Positions 54,131-62,516 of a stretch of DNA of 64,000 bases are shown here, piece by piece. How positions within the stretch are numbered: the first letter of the stretch is position 1; every line of letters starts with the position of its first letter. The DNA is from Streptomyces phaeochromogenes. Lineage in GTDB: Bacteria > Actinomycetota > Actinomycetes > Streptomycetales > Streptomycetaceae. The translations under genes and the position numbers were made by a program. Under the pieces are notes generated by a model, which made no database searches, was not told the DNA's origin, and saw only the letters and a list, made by a program, of their open reading frames with translations. The stretch is from assembly GCF_001418655.1 (NCBI RefSeq), contig NZ_LIQZ01000136.1, forward strand, positions 483 to 64,482, given 5' to 3'.

Positions 54131-55120
54131 ATGACGGTTCTGATCCTGACGTGCGAACAGGATGTGACCGCGGACATGGTGGTGGCCGAACTCGACGGGA
54201 CCGGCGTGCCGGTCGTCCGCCTGGACCCCGCGGACCTGCCGGGCCCCGTGGCCCTGTCGGGGGAGTACGTGCACGGCGTCTTCCGCGGACATCTGTCCGT
54301 CGGGGGCCGGCTGGTGAGCATGAACGGGTTGCGGTCCGTCTGGGTCCGCAGGCCCGGCGTGCCCGCGAGCCGGGTCGCCGAGCCCTCCGACTGGCTGACC
54401 GAGGAGTCCGCCCAGGCGCTCTACGGCATGCTGCGCTCCACCGACGCGCGCTGGATGAACCACCCCGACGCGGCCCGGCGGGCCCGGCACAAGCCCTGGC
54501 AGCTCCACCTCGCCCAGCTCAGCCGACTGCCCGTACCCGCCACCCTGATCACCACGTTCCCGCAGGCCGCGCGTGACTTCGCGGCCCGCTTCCCGGACCT
54601 GGTGGTCAAGCCCGTCTCGGGCGCGCACCCGCAGGAACCGCCCCGGGCGGTCCCGACCAGCAGGGTCGCGCCCGACGCGGACTTCGCGGCCGTCGCCTAC
54701 GGCCCGACCCTGCTCCAACGGCGGGTGGCCAAGCGGGCCGACATCAGGCTGACCTGTGTCGGCGACCGGATCCACGCCGCCCGCAAGGCGGTCGACCCGG
54801 ACGCCGGCCCCGACGAGGTGGACGTACGGTTCGCCACCTCCGACGCCCCCTGGCGCCCCGCCGACGTGCCCTCGCGCATCGCCAACGCCGTGGTGACCTA
54901 TCTCCGGGAGGCCCAACTGGCCTACGGTGCCTTCGACTTCGCCGAGGACGCCGAGGGCATGTGGTGGTTCCTGGAGTGCAACCAGTCCGGCCAGTTCGGA
55001 TTCATCCAGATCGACACGGGCCAGCCGATCGCCCGCACGGTCGCCGACTGGCTGTCCGCCCCCGCCCAACCCGCACCTCCGACGAACGGCGGCAGAGCCT
55101 GGCTCCTGGAGGGCCACTGA
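54131..55120 (+). CDS. tgmB: ATP-grasp graspetide maturase
   Basis: A 329-residue ATP-grasp ligase of the RiPP-maturase type. The N-terminal pre-ATP-grasp domain (TVLILTCEQDVTADMVVAEL) is followed by ATP-binding lysines (VVKPVSGAHPQEP) and the magnesium-binding end segment (WWFLECNQSGQFGFIQ). It would activate acidic residues in the precursor core and join them to Thr/Ser/Lys side chains. The gene starts 15 bp after the precursor stop, so they form a two-gene operon. A PAP2 phosphatase lies convergent downstream. No transporter, protease or methyltransferase is adjacent. Confidence 0.92.
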   Translation: MTVLILTCEQDVTADMVVAELDGTGVPVVRLDPADLPGPVALSGEYVHGVFRGHLSVGGRLVSMNGLRSVWVRRPGVPASRVAEPSDWLTEESAQALYGMLRSTDARWMNHPDAARRARHKPWQLHLAQLSRLPVPATLITTFPQAARDFAARFPDLVVKPVSGAHPQEPPRAVPTSRVAPDADFAAVAYGPTLLQRRVAKRADIRLTCVGDRIHAARKAVDPDAGPDEVDVRFATSDAPWRPADVPSRIANAVVTYLREAQLAYGAFDFAEDAEGMWWFLECNQSGQFGFIQIDTGQPIARTVADWLSAPAQPAPPTNGGRAWLLEGH

Positions 55121-55233
55121 GGCACACCGGCGCCGGGCAACGTCCCGGCGCCGGACACGAACAGCGCCCGCGCTTCCAGCGGATGGATCACCGCGCTCGC
55201 AACGGAGTGCCTGTTCGAGCCGCACGGGAGTGC

Positions 55234-57150
55234 CTAGTCGAGCCGCACGGACAGCCCACGCGACGTGAACACCTGCTCGGCATGGACCCCGTCCACAGTC
55301 ACGCTCGCGAACCGCCCCTGCAACACCCGGCTCTCGATCACCGGAAGAACCGCACCCCGCCGCGGCCGGTAGGAGCCATCCAGCCGAACGACAAGCCGAC
55401 TGCCCCGGTCGAGCACCACACGGCCACCCACCTTCAGCGCCGGCACCCGATCCCCGTCGAGCGTCACATCGAGAACCGCGCCGGACGCCTGGGCGTACAT
55501 CCCCCGGATCCGAAGCGGCGAAGTCGCCCGCAGCGCCCCGCCCTTGACCCGCACGTCACCACGGCCGAGCGCATTCGCCGAACCGGTCGCGAGGACACCC
55601 TCCTCGACCGTGCTGCCACCGGAGTACTCGTTGTCGCCGGTGAGCGTCAGTGTGCCGGTGCCGCGCTTGACGAGGGCGCCCCGGCCGCCGATGTCGTTGC
55701 GCCAGGTGTCGGCGGCACCGAAACCACCGGCCGCGCCGTCCAGCGTGACGCGCACATCCGTGTCGAAGGCCCCGTACCCGTCGGCGGCGGCGAAGAGGTT
55801 CAGCCGGCCCCACTGCTCGAAGCCGTCCAGCAGGACATAGCCGGCGGGCAGAGCGGTCGTCCGCAGTACCTCGCGCCGCTGGGCCGCCGTGAGGTACGGC
55901 AGACGCGTCTCCAGCAGGACCTCCGCGCCCTTCGGCACGGTCATGCGGTCGTGCGAGTGCCGCTTGGGCAGGACGTACGTCAACCGGGGTTTGACCGCAG
56001 CCCAGTTGACGGACCGGTCCGCGTACGGGTCGGTGTCCCGGCCCGCCGAGTGCGCGTACGCGTACAGGGTGTCCGCGGTCGTGCCCGTCTTCTCCTGGAA
56101 GTACGCGGAGGCCTGGGCGTGGGCCGCGGCCTTGAGGCCGGCGTTCTTCGGGTCGGCGAGCGCCGCCGCCGCGAGGGCCGTGGCGAGGACCCGGCCGCCG
56201 ACCACGTCCACGGTGTTGTGCATGCCCGCCACGATGCGGGTGTGGGCGAGCTCGGAGGCGCGGGCCACCAGCTCCTGGAACCGCTCGGGGACCGCGTACC
56301 CCATCGCCAGCGCCGCCAGGTAGAAGGCGTTCGTGTGGCCGCTGGAGAAGCCGCCGTCGTCGGCCGGGTCGCTGCCGCGCTGCCTCAGCAGCTGCGGGAC
56401 GACCACGACGTCGGACTCGTAGACGGGGTAGCCCAGTTCGTCGGTCCGCCCCGTGTCGACGACCTCGCTGTCCTCGTTCATGCGCCACGGACGCGGGTAC
56501 TGGTAGGCGAGCTTGGAGGGGTTGCTCGACGCGAACGGGCCGCGCACGGTGTCGACCAGTTCGGCGACCTTGCCCAGCTCCGAGGTGTGGGAACCGGCAC
56601 CCAGCGCGGAGCCCGCGGGCGCGTCGGCCGGGAGCGTGTCGTTGATCTTGCCCGCCGGGATGCCGTCCGGCGCCGAGGTGATCCCGGTGACGGCCTTCGC
56701 CCCGCTCCGGTAGAGGTCCGCGAGCGGGCCCAGACCGGCGATCACCGCGTAACTCTGGTGCTGGCGGTCCTGGATGAACGCCGTCCGGGCCTCGGCGTCC
56801 GTGCGGCGCCGGGTGACCTGCACGCTGTACCGCACGTTGGCGCGCAGGACCTCGGGCATCAGCGGGGTGCCGGTGTTCCAGGCCGCGCCCGTCTTCCAGA
56901 TGCGCGCGAAGCCGTCGAGGATGTGCACGGCCGCGTTGGTCTCCGACGTGAGGTTGCCGATGACGTTCGTGGTGTACGAGTCCACGAAGGCGGCGGACGC
57001 GTTCGTGGCCGCCGAGGCCGTGGCGGCGGGCCAGGCCACCACGGCGGGGCCCGCTACCAGTCCGGCCGAGACGCCCACGGAGGTCCGCAGGAACACACGC
57101 CGGTCGATACCGGATCTGCCACGAGGGGGACGGGGGTGCGCACCGGGCAT
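55234..57150 (-). CDS. Tat-exported PAP2 phosphatase with an autotransporter-type beta-strand repeat
   Basis: A 638-residue exported protein. The N-terminus has a Tat signal: DRRVFLRTSVGVSAGL followed by a hydrophobic stretch and an AATASA cleavage region. PAP2 motifs are present: KLAYQYPRP (lysine/arginine), GGFSSGHTNAF (SGH) and AHTRIVAGMHNTVD (catalytic His and Asp). C-terminal to the phosphatase (about residue 470 on), LVKRGTGTLTLTGDNEYSGGSTVEEGVL is an autotransporter-associated beta-strand repeat, here in one or two copies, which is rare outside Gram-negatives. It may bind the cell wall or stabilise the enzyme outside. The substrate is likely a phosphate ester. Confidence 0.88.
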   Translation of the reverse strand: MPGAHPRPPRGRSGIDRRVFLRTSVGVSAGLVAGPAVVAWPAATASAATNASAAFVDSYTTNVIGNLTSETNAAVHILDGFARIWKTGAAWNTGTPLMPEVLRANVRYSVQVTRRRTDAEARTAFIQDRQHQSYAVIAGLGPLADLYRSGAKAVTGITSAPDGIPAGKINDTLPADAPAGSALGAGSHTSELGKVAELVDTVRGPFASSNPSKLAYQYPRPWRMNEDSEVVDTGRTDELGYPVYESDVVVVPQLLRQRGSDPADDGGFSSGHTNAFYLAALAMGYAVPERFQELVARASELAHTRIVAGMHNTVDVVGGRVLATALAAAALADPKNAGLKAAAHAQASAYFQEKTGTTADTLYAYAHSAGRDTDPYADRSVNWAAVKPRLTYVLPKRHSHDRMTVPKGAEVLLETRLPYLTAAQRREVLRTTALPAGYVLLDGFEQWGRLNLFAAADGYGAFDTDVRVTLDGAAGGFGAADTWRNDIGGRGALVKRGTGTLTLTGDNEYSGGSTVEEGVLATGSANALGRGDVRVKGGALRATSPLRIRGMYAQASGAVLDVTLDGDRVPALKVGGRVVLDRGSRLVVRLDGSYRPRRGAVLPVIESRVLQGRFASVTVDGVHAEQVFTSRGLSVRLD

Positions 57151-57335
57151 GGAAGTGCCTCTCCTTCTGAAGTCACAACGGGAGGAATGAACTCGACCGT
57201 CACGAAAGCGAAAGCGACAGACGCGACAGCGAAAGTCGCCGGAGCGACGGCCTCGAAAACGATGGACTCGAACTGGTCACGTGAGCTGAACCCGGGCCTC
57301 TGAACGAGAGTTGAACGCGTGGATGCACCCTGGAG

Positions 57336-57383
57336 CGGTCAACTCGGCGGTCAACCCGGTGGTCAACTCAGCTGCCAACTCAG
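57336..57383. repeat. 12-bp tandem repeat, four units
   Basis: Units CGGTCAACTCGG, CGGTCAACCCGG, TGGTCAACTCAG and CTGCCAACTCAG lie between the kinase stop and the PAP2 gene. A role as operator half-sites is possible; no regulator is known. Confidence 0.75.
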
Positions 57384-57414
57384 CGGTCCGGGAAAGAGAT
57401 CGGCCCGGGGCGTC

Positions 57415-58356
57415 TCACAGCAGCGACCTGGCCAGTGCCATGGCGCCCTCCACCGGCGGTACGCGCAGCGGCCGGGGCCGCGCCGACGGCAGCGCCTCGG
57501 CGAGCGCGCCGGTGAACGCCTCGTACAGCGCGGGCTGGACGAGCACCGTGCTGCCCGCCACCACCACGTCGTCCACGGGAACCCCGCGCCCGGCGAGCCG
57601 TACGACGAGCGACGCCAGCGCGCGGCCACCCTCGGCGATCACCCGGCGGGCCAGCGGCGAACCGTCCTCGGCCGCCGCGAACACACTGGGCGCGTGCCGC
57701 CCCCACTCGGCGGACGGACGGGTCGCGCTCTCCAACGCCGCGCCCAGCGCGGGGACTTCGGGAACTCCGAAGGCGGCGATCAGCCGGGCCGCGAGGGCAT
57801 CCGGCGGATCGCCGCGGTCGTGAGCCGCCCAGAGGGCCCGCGTGGCCTCGCGTACGAGACCGGCCGAGCCGCCCTCGTCGCCGAGCACCGCGCCCCAGCC
57901 GCCGACCTGGACGGTGTCGCCGCCGGGCAGTCGTCCCACCGCGACCGAACCGGTGCCGGCGACGAGGCCGACCCCCTTGTCCAGACCGGCGGCGGGTACG
58001 AGGAGTTCGGCGTCTCCCACGACGAGGCAGGGGACACCGAGAAGAGTGTGGAGTGCGGAGCGGATCTCCTCGCACTGGCGAGGCGTCTCGCAGGCGTGCC
58101 CGCCGACGGCCACGGAGGCCGGGCGTGCGCCCTGGGGCAACGCCTCGTCGATCAGCGCGGCCAGCCACGCGGCGGCGGACAGGGGGTCGTGCGGCCGCCA
58201 TCCCCTGCTCATGCGCACGTGATCGGCGACGCTCATACGCACGTGATCGGCGACCGCACTCTGCCCGGGGCCGGGGTTTCCCCCGGCCTCCGCACGGAGA
58301 TGCGTCTTCGTGCCGCCCACGTCGATGCCGACGGCGATGGGCGTGGAGTCCTGCAC
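57415..58356 (-). CDS. N-acetylglucosamine kinase-like sugar kinase (BadF/BadG ATPase family)
   Basis: A 313-residue actin-fold kinase. The phosphate-1 motif GIDVGGTKTHLR is at residues 9-20. ATP-binding segments VVGDAELLVPAA and LVAGTGSVAVG follow, then GGWGAVLGDEGGSAGLVREA. It is close to bacterial and mammalian N-acetylglucosamine kinases. The start is GTG at 58356 with GAGG upstream. An in-frame 24-bp duplication near the N-terminus repeats ADHVRMS. It is divergent from the ROK regulator and sugar ABC genes, so it probably phosphorylates the sugar they import. Confidence 0.88.
   Translation of the reverse strand: MQDSTPIAVGIDVGGTKTHLRAEAGGNPGPGQSAVADHVRMSVADHVRMSRGWRPHDPLSAAAWLAALIDEALPQGARPASVAVGGHACETPRQCEEIRSALHTLLGVPCLVVGDAELLVPAAGLDKGVGLVAGTGSVAVGRLPGGDTVQVGGWGAVLGDEGGSAGLVREATRALWAAHDRGDPPDALAARLIAAFGVPEVPALGAALESATRPSAEWGRHAPSVFAAAEDGSPLARRVIAEGGRALASLVVRLAGRGVPVDDVVVAGSTVLVQPALYEAFTGALAEALPSARPRPLRVPPVEGAMALARSLL
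58207..58254 (-). repeat. 24-bp in-frame tandem duplication in the kinase gene
   Basis: The units at 58207-58230 and 58231-58254 differ at one base. They encode ADHVRMS-type residues twice near residue 40 of the kinase, just before the RGWRPHD segment. Confidence 0.9.
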
Positions 58357-58506
58357 GGAGCCTCTTTCGTCGTTGCGCGGTACCGCGCATGCGGAGCGAA
58401 CGGCGGGCGAACCGTGTCTTGGCACGAGCGATCGTGTCTTCGGACGAGTTCTCGGGAAGCCCCGGGACGGGCTTCTGATGAGCGCGGCAGGCGTGTACCG
58501 CTTGAG

Positions 58507-58530
58507 TTCGTTAGGAAGTTAACTAACGAA
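58507..58530. promoter_or_regulatory. Candidate ROK operator between kinase and ROK regulator
   Basis: TTCGTTAG-N8-CTAACGAA (58507-58514 and 58523-58530) is a perfect 8-bp inverted repeat. GTTAACTAAC between the arms adds a further symmetric core. It lies in the divergent promoter region, 83 bp before the ROK start. Confidence 0.7.
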
Positions 58531-58612
58531 GTAGGGTGCGTCAAGGGGTACGGAATCCCGGTGCCGTACAACCATTGCGACCGGATCGCCGCGGCATGAC
58601 CTGAGGGAGCCC

Positions 58613-59734
58613 ATGAACCTGAGTGAGAGTGCCCGCGCGGTGTTCGCCGTGCTGGCCGAGGCGGGCACCGCCACCCGCCCTCAGCTGGCGGCGGGCGCAC
58701 GCCTGTCCAAGCCGACCGTCTCCTCGGCCGTGGCCGAGCTGGAGACCGCTGACCTCGCCACCCACTCCGGCACCGTCTCCGGCGGCACCGGCCGTTCCGC
58801 CGCCGTCTACGGGCTCGGGCCGGCCGCCGGCACCGTGCTGGCCGTCGACCTCGGCCCCGCCCAGACCCGGGTGCGGGGCTGTGCCCTGGACGGCACGCTG
58901 CTGGCCGAGGGCACCGGCACCCGGCCGGAGGCCGCCGACACCGTACGCAAGGTCCTCGACACGCTGCCGGTCGGAGTCCCGCTGCGCGCCATCGTCGTCG
59001 CCGTCGGCGATGTCACCGCACAGGACCGGGAGGGCGCCGGTATGCGCCCCGCGACCGAGAAAGCGGGCCCGGTCTTCGACGCCGTGGCCGTCGCTCTGCC
59101 GCCGGGTGTTCCCGTGCACCTGGAGAACAACGTCAACTGCGCCGCGCTCGCCGAACTGCACGAGGGAGCAGCCCGGGGCCGGGATACCTTCGGCTATCTG
59201 CGGATCGGCGTGGGCATCGGCCTCGGCGTCGTCATCGGCGGCCAGGTGCTGCGCGGGGCGAACGGCGCCGCGGGTGAGGTGGCCCGGCTGCCGTACCCCT
59301 GGGACGACGGCCGTGAACCGCGCCACGAGGCCCTGGAGGAGCGCATAGGTTCGCCGTCCCTCCTGCGGCGGGCCGCGGAGGCCTGGCAGGGCGCCGACGG
59401 CCCCTGTCCCCGTACAGCCGAACGGCTCTTCGCGCTCGCGGAAGAGGGCCACGCGACGGCCTGCAAGGTAGTCGCTCTGCACGCGGCCGAGGTGGGCCGG
59501 CTCGCAGCCGCCGTGGCCGCCGTGCTGGACCCGGGGCTGATCGTGCTGGGCGGCGGCACCGGCGCGTTTCCGCAGCTCCTGCCCGGTGTACGGGCCGAAC
59601 TGGGCCGGCTGAGCTGGCCCACGGAAGTGGTCAGCAGCACGGTCGGCGACAGCGGCACGGTGGTGGGCGCGAGCCGTCTCGCCGTGGCCCGTGGACGTCA
59701 AACCGTGACCGGTGGTACGGGGATGAAGCATTGA
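58613..59734 (+). CDS. ROK-family transcriptional regulator
   Basis: A 373-residue ROK protein. Residues 1-60 form a winged helix-turn-helix (ATRPQLAAGARLSKPTVSSAV). The rest is the sugar-kinase-like ROK domain (LAVDLGPAQTRVRG, VHLENNVNCAALAELHEG, IGVGIGLGVVIGG). The usual ROK zinc motif is not seen. The kinase-type catalytic Asp is lost (ENNVN), consistent with a regulator. It is divergent from the kinase and upstream of the ABC operon, with an inverted repeat in the promoter. It probably senses the imported sugar or its phosphate. Confidence 0.93.
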   Translation: MNLSESARAVFAVLAEAGTATRPQLAAGARLSKPTVSSAVAELETADLATHSGTVSGGTGRSAAVYGLGPAAGTVLAVDLGPAQTRVRGCALDGTLLAEGTGTRPEAADTVRKVLDTLPVGVPLRAIVVAVGDVTAQDREGAGMRPATEKAGPVFDAVAVALPPGVPVHLENNVNCAALAELHEGAARGRDTFGYLRIGVGIGLGVVIGGQVLRGANGAAGEVARLPYPWDDGREPRHEALEERIGSPSLLRRAAEAWQGADGPCPRTAERLFALAEEGHATACKVVALHAAEVGRLAAAVAAVLDPGLIVLGGGTGAFPQLLPGVRAELGRLSWPTEVVSSTVGDSGTVVGASRLAVARGRQTVTGGTGMKH

Positions 59735-59762
59735 CGGCTTACGTGTAGGTCTGCCAATGTCC

Positions 59763-59777
59763 GGACAAGCGCTTTCC
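59763..59777 (+). promoter_or_regulatory. Candidate LacI/GalR-type operator upstream of the binding-protein gene
   Basis: GGACAAGCGCTTTCC contains the palindrome AAGCGCTT, which resembles LacI/GalR-family operators. A second symmetric element GTACGT-G-ACGTAC is at 59817-59829. The site lies 226 bp before the solute-binding-protein start. Which regulator binds is unknown; the adjacent ROK protein is not of the LacI family. Confidence 0.45.
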
Positions 59778-60002
59778 ATAGCCGGTGGGACCCGGCTCTG
59801 GATGAGGCGTCCCGCTGTACGTGACGTACGGCAGCCGTGCGAGGGCGCGCTCGTACGACTGCGGCTCTCAGTGGCCGGGGATCCCCATCCGTCAGTGCGC
59901 AGCGGCCGGGCGAGGCCGAGCGCAGGAACGCGTACTCCAGGGAAAAGACCCGAGCCGCTCTGTTCGGCCAGGGGATCCGTAACGCACATCCAGGAGGACC
60001 CG

Positions 60003-61334
60003 GTGGGTCACCAGATCTCGCGCAGAACTCTGCTTCGGACCACGAGTGGTATCGCCGTCGCCGGCGCGCTCGGCAGCGCGCTGAGCGCCTGCAGCGGAGG
60101 AACCGGAGCCGGCAGCACCACCAGCGACCTGACCATGATTTGGTGGGGCAGCGACGACCGGCACGCGGCCTACAAGAAGGCGCTGGCCGCCTTCCAGAAG
60201 AAGAACTCGAAGATCAAGATCCGGGAGACCTACTCCGGCTACGACGGGTACTTCGACAAGTTCAACACCAACATCGCCGGCGGCAGCGCCCCGGACCTGT
60301 TGCAGATGGACACCGCCCTGGTCGCGCAGTACGCCCGCAAGGGAGTCCTCGCCCCGATCGACTCCTACGTCGGCAAGTCCCTGGACCTCACCGGCTTCTC
60401 CAAGACGCTCCTCGCCGCGGGCACCGTCGACGGCAAGCTGTACGGCGTCCCGTCCGGCATCGGCGTCAACCAGCTCACGGTCAACCGCACCGGCCTGGAG
60501 AAGCTCGGCCTGAAGCTGCCCGACCGCGAGTGGACCTGGGCCGATCTGAAGAAGATCTCCCAGGACGTCTACAAGAAGAGCGGTGGCAAGATCTACGGCG
60601 TCGACGACGGCGGCGGCTCCACCCTCCAGTGCTTCGAGGTCTTCGCCCGGGAGAAGGGCGAGACGTTCTTCTCCGACGACGGCAAGAAGCTCGGCTTCAC
60701 CCCCGCCACGCTCCAGGAGTGGTGGGAGTTCTGGGCCGACATGCGCAAGGTCAACGCCTCCCCGCCGCCGGCCATCACCTCGGCCGCGCACAACGACCTC
60801 ACCAAGAACGCGGTCGTCATCGGCAAGGCCCTGTTCAGCTTCGACTCCGGCATCTACGGCGCGGGCGGCTCCATCACCGACGCGCAGCTGGACTTCCTGC
60901 CCACCCCGCAGGGCGACTTCTCCGGCGCCCGCGAGGGCAACTTCGTCAACGGCGGTGTCCTGCTGAGCGCCACCAAGGCCAGCAAGAAGGTCGCCGACTC
61001 CGTCAAGATCATGTCGTTCTTCGCGCAGGACGCGACGGCGATCAAGGACATGCAGCTGCTGCGCGGCATCCCGCCGACGGAGAAGGCCCGCAACCTGATC
61101 GCCTCGGGCCTGACCCCGACGGACAAGCTGAACATGGAGAACGCCGACTACATCTCCCAGCGTGTCGGGAAGGCGACCAACGCGCTGCCCGCGCCGGTGC
61201 CGCCGCCGCAGGGGGCCGACCAGATCTGGGACCTGCTGTTCCAGTCGAACCTGGCCGTGGCCTTCGGCAAGAAGTCGATCAAGGGCCAGCTGGGTGAGTT
61301 CTTCGATCAGGCGTCGGGGATTCTGGGCGGGTAG
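60003..61334 (+). CDS. Sugar ABC transporter substrate-binding lipoprotein (CUT1)
   Basis: A 443-residue exported binding protein. The N-terminus has both a twin-arginine start (SRRTLLRTT) and a lipobox (LSAC, Cys about 30), so it is probably a Tat-exported lipoprotein. The mature part begins DLTMIWWGSDDRHAAYKKAL, typical of type 1 sugar-binding proteins. The start is GTG with AGGAGG 5 nt upstream. A hairpin between this gene and the permease genes would give more binding protein than permease. It would capture an oligosaccharide outside the membrane. Confidence 0.95.
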   Translation: MGHQISRRTLLRTTSGIAVAGALGSALSACSGGTGAGSTTSDLTMIWWGSDDRHAAYKKALAAFQKKNSKIKIRETYSGYDGYFDKFNTNIAGGSAPDLLQMDTALVAQYARKGVLAPIDSYVGKSLDLTGFSKTLLAAGTVDGKLYGVPSGIGVNQLTVNRTGLEKLGLKLPDREWTWADLKKISQDVYKKSGGKIYGVDDGGGSTLQCFEVFAREKGETFFSDDGKKLGFTPATLQEWWEFWADMRKVNASPPPAITSAAHNDLTKNAVVIGKALFSFDSGIYGAGGSITDAQLDFLPTPQGDFSGAREGNFVNGGVLLSATKASKKVADSVKIMSFFAQDATAIKDMQLLRGIPPTEKARNLIASGLTPTDKLNMENADYISQRVGKATNALPAPVPPPQGADQIWDLLFQSNLAVAFGKKSIKGQLGEFFDQASGILGG

Positions 61335-61420
61335 CTCCGCCATGGCCGGGGTGTCGTCGGGATCTTCGGGCCGTATGTGGCTGGTCGCGCCCGCGCGGCG
61401 GAGCCGCATATCGACACAGA

Positions 61421-61443
61421 CCCGCGCCCCTCAGGGGTGCGGG
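61421..61443 (+). terminator. Intra-operon hairpin between binding-protein and permease genes
   Basis: CCCGCGCCCCT at 61421-61431 pairs with AGGGGTGCGGG at 61433-61443 with one G-U wobble. Such hairpins after binding-protein genes often act as partial terminators or RNA-stabilising ends, raising binding-protein over permease expression. Confidence 0.65.
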
Positions 61444-61505
61444 CACGCCGGCCGCCCAGTAGTGCCGCACCACTGCAAGACCGTGAGAGGGCCAGGGAGA
61501 TGAGT

Positions 61506-62483
61506 ATGACCACCGCGAAGACAGACGAGGTCGTGGAGGAGCAGGCTGCTCCCTCGACCCCGTCCGACCAGCGGGAGCGCGACCGTATGCGCCGCCGCCT
61601 CGCCAGACGGCGGGGCGGGGGCTGGTGGCCGTACGCCTTCCTGGCCCCCTGGTTCATCGGCCTGTTCGGCCTGACGATCTACCCGATGCTGGACTCGCTG
61701 TATCTGTCCTTCACCAACTTCGACCTGCTGACTCCGGCGCAGTGGGTCGGGATGGACAACTACAACAAGATGTTCACCGACGACCCGGTCTTCTGGGACT
61801 CGGTGCACGCCACGCTGCTGTACGTGGTCGTCTCGGTGCCGCTGAAGCTGGCCCTCGCGCTCGGTGTGGCGATGCTGCTCAACCGCGACCTGAAGGGCAT
61901 CGGCCTGTACCGGGCCGCCTTCTATCTGCCGTCGCTGCTCGGCGGAGCGGTCGCCATCGCCATCGTGTGGCGGCAGGTATTCGGCGGCGACGGCCTGTTC
62001 AACGACTTCCTCGCCTGGTTCGGCATCAAGGGCCAGGACTGGATCTCCAGCCCCGACACCGCGCTCTACACGCTGATCCTGCTGGCCGTCTGGCAGTTCG
62101 GCACCCCGATGGTCATCTTCCTCGCCGGTCTGAAGCAGCTGCCGAAGGACGTGTACGAGGCCGCCGCGATCGACGGCGCCTCGCCCGTCACCCGGTTCTT
62201 CAAGATCACCCTGCCGCTGTTGACCCCGATCGTCTTCTTCAACGTGGTCCTGCAGATCATCGACGCGTTCAAGACGTTCACCCCCGCCTTCGTCATCAGC
62301 AACGGCTCGGGCGGACCGCTCAACTCGACCATGCTGTACTCCCTCTACCTGTACAAGAAGGGCTTCACCGACCTCCAGATGGGATACGCCTCGGCTCTCG
62401 CCTGGGTGCTGTTCCTGGTCATCGCTGGCTTCACGGCGGTCAACTTCATCGCCAGCCGCTACTGGGTCCACTACGACGACTGA
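61506..62483 (+). CDS. Sugar ABC transporter permease (MalF type)
   Basis: A 325-residue inner-membrane permease with six core helices. The EAA loop is EAAAIDGASPVTRFFKITLP. The charged N-terminus (about 45 residues, arginine-rich) precedes the first helix. The start chosen is ATG at 61506, since GGGAG lies 7 nt upstream; ATG at 61500 is too close to that site. It is the first permease of a CUT1-type importer. No ATP-binding gene is adjacent, so it probably uses a shared MsiK-like ATPase, as is usual in Streptomyces. Confidence 0.95.
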   Translation: MTTAKTDEVVEEQAAPSTPSDQRERDRMRRRLARRRGGGWWPYAFLAPWFIGLFGLTIYPMLDSLYLSFTNFDLLTPAQWVGMDNYNKMFTDDPVFWDSVHATLLYVVVSVPLKLALALGVAMLLNRDLKGIGLYRAAFYLPSLLGGAVAIAIVWRQVFGGDGLFNDFLAWFGIKGQDWISSPDTALYTLILLAVWQFGTPMVIFLAGLKQLPKDVYEAAAIDGASPVTRFFKITLPLLTPIVFFNVVLQIIDAFKTFTPAFVISNGSGGPLNSTMLYSLYLYKKGFTDLQMGYASALAWVLFLVIAGFTAVNFIASRYWVHYDD

Positions 62484-62516
62484 CGCCTGACGTCCGAGCG
62501 AGGAGTCCTTCAGCCC

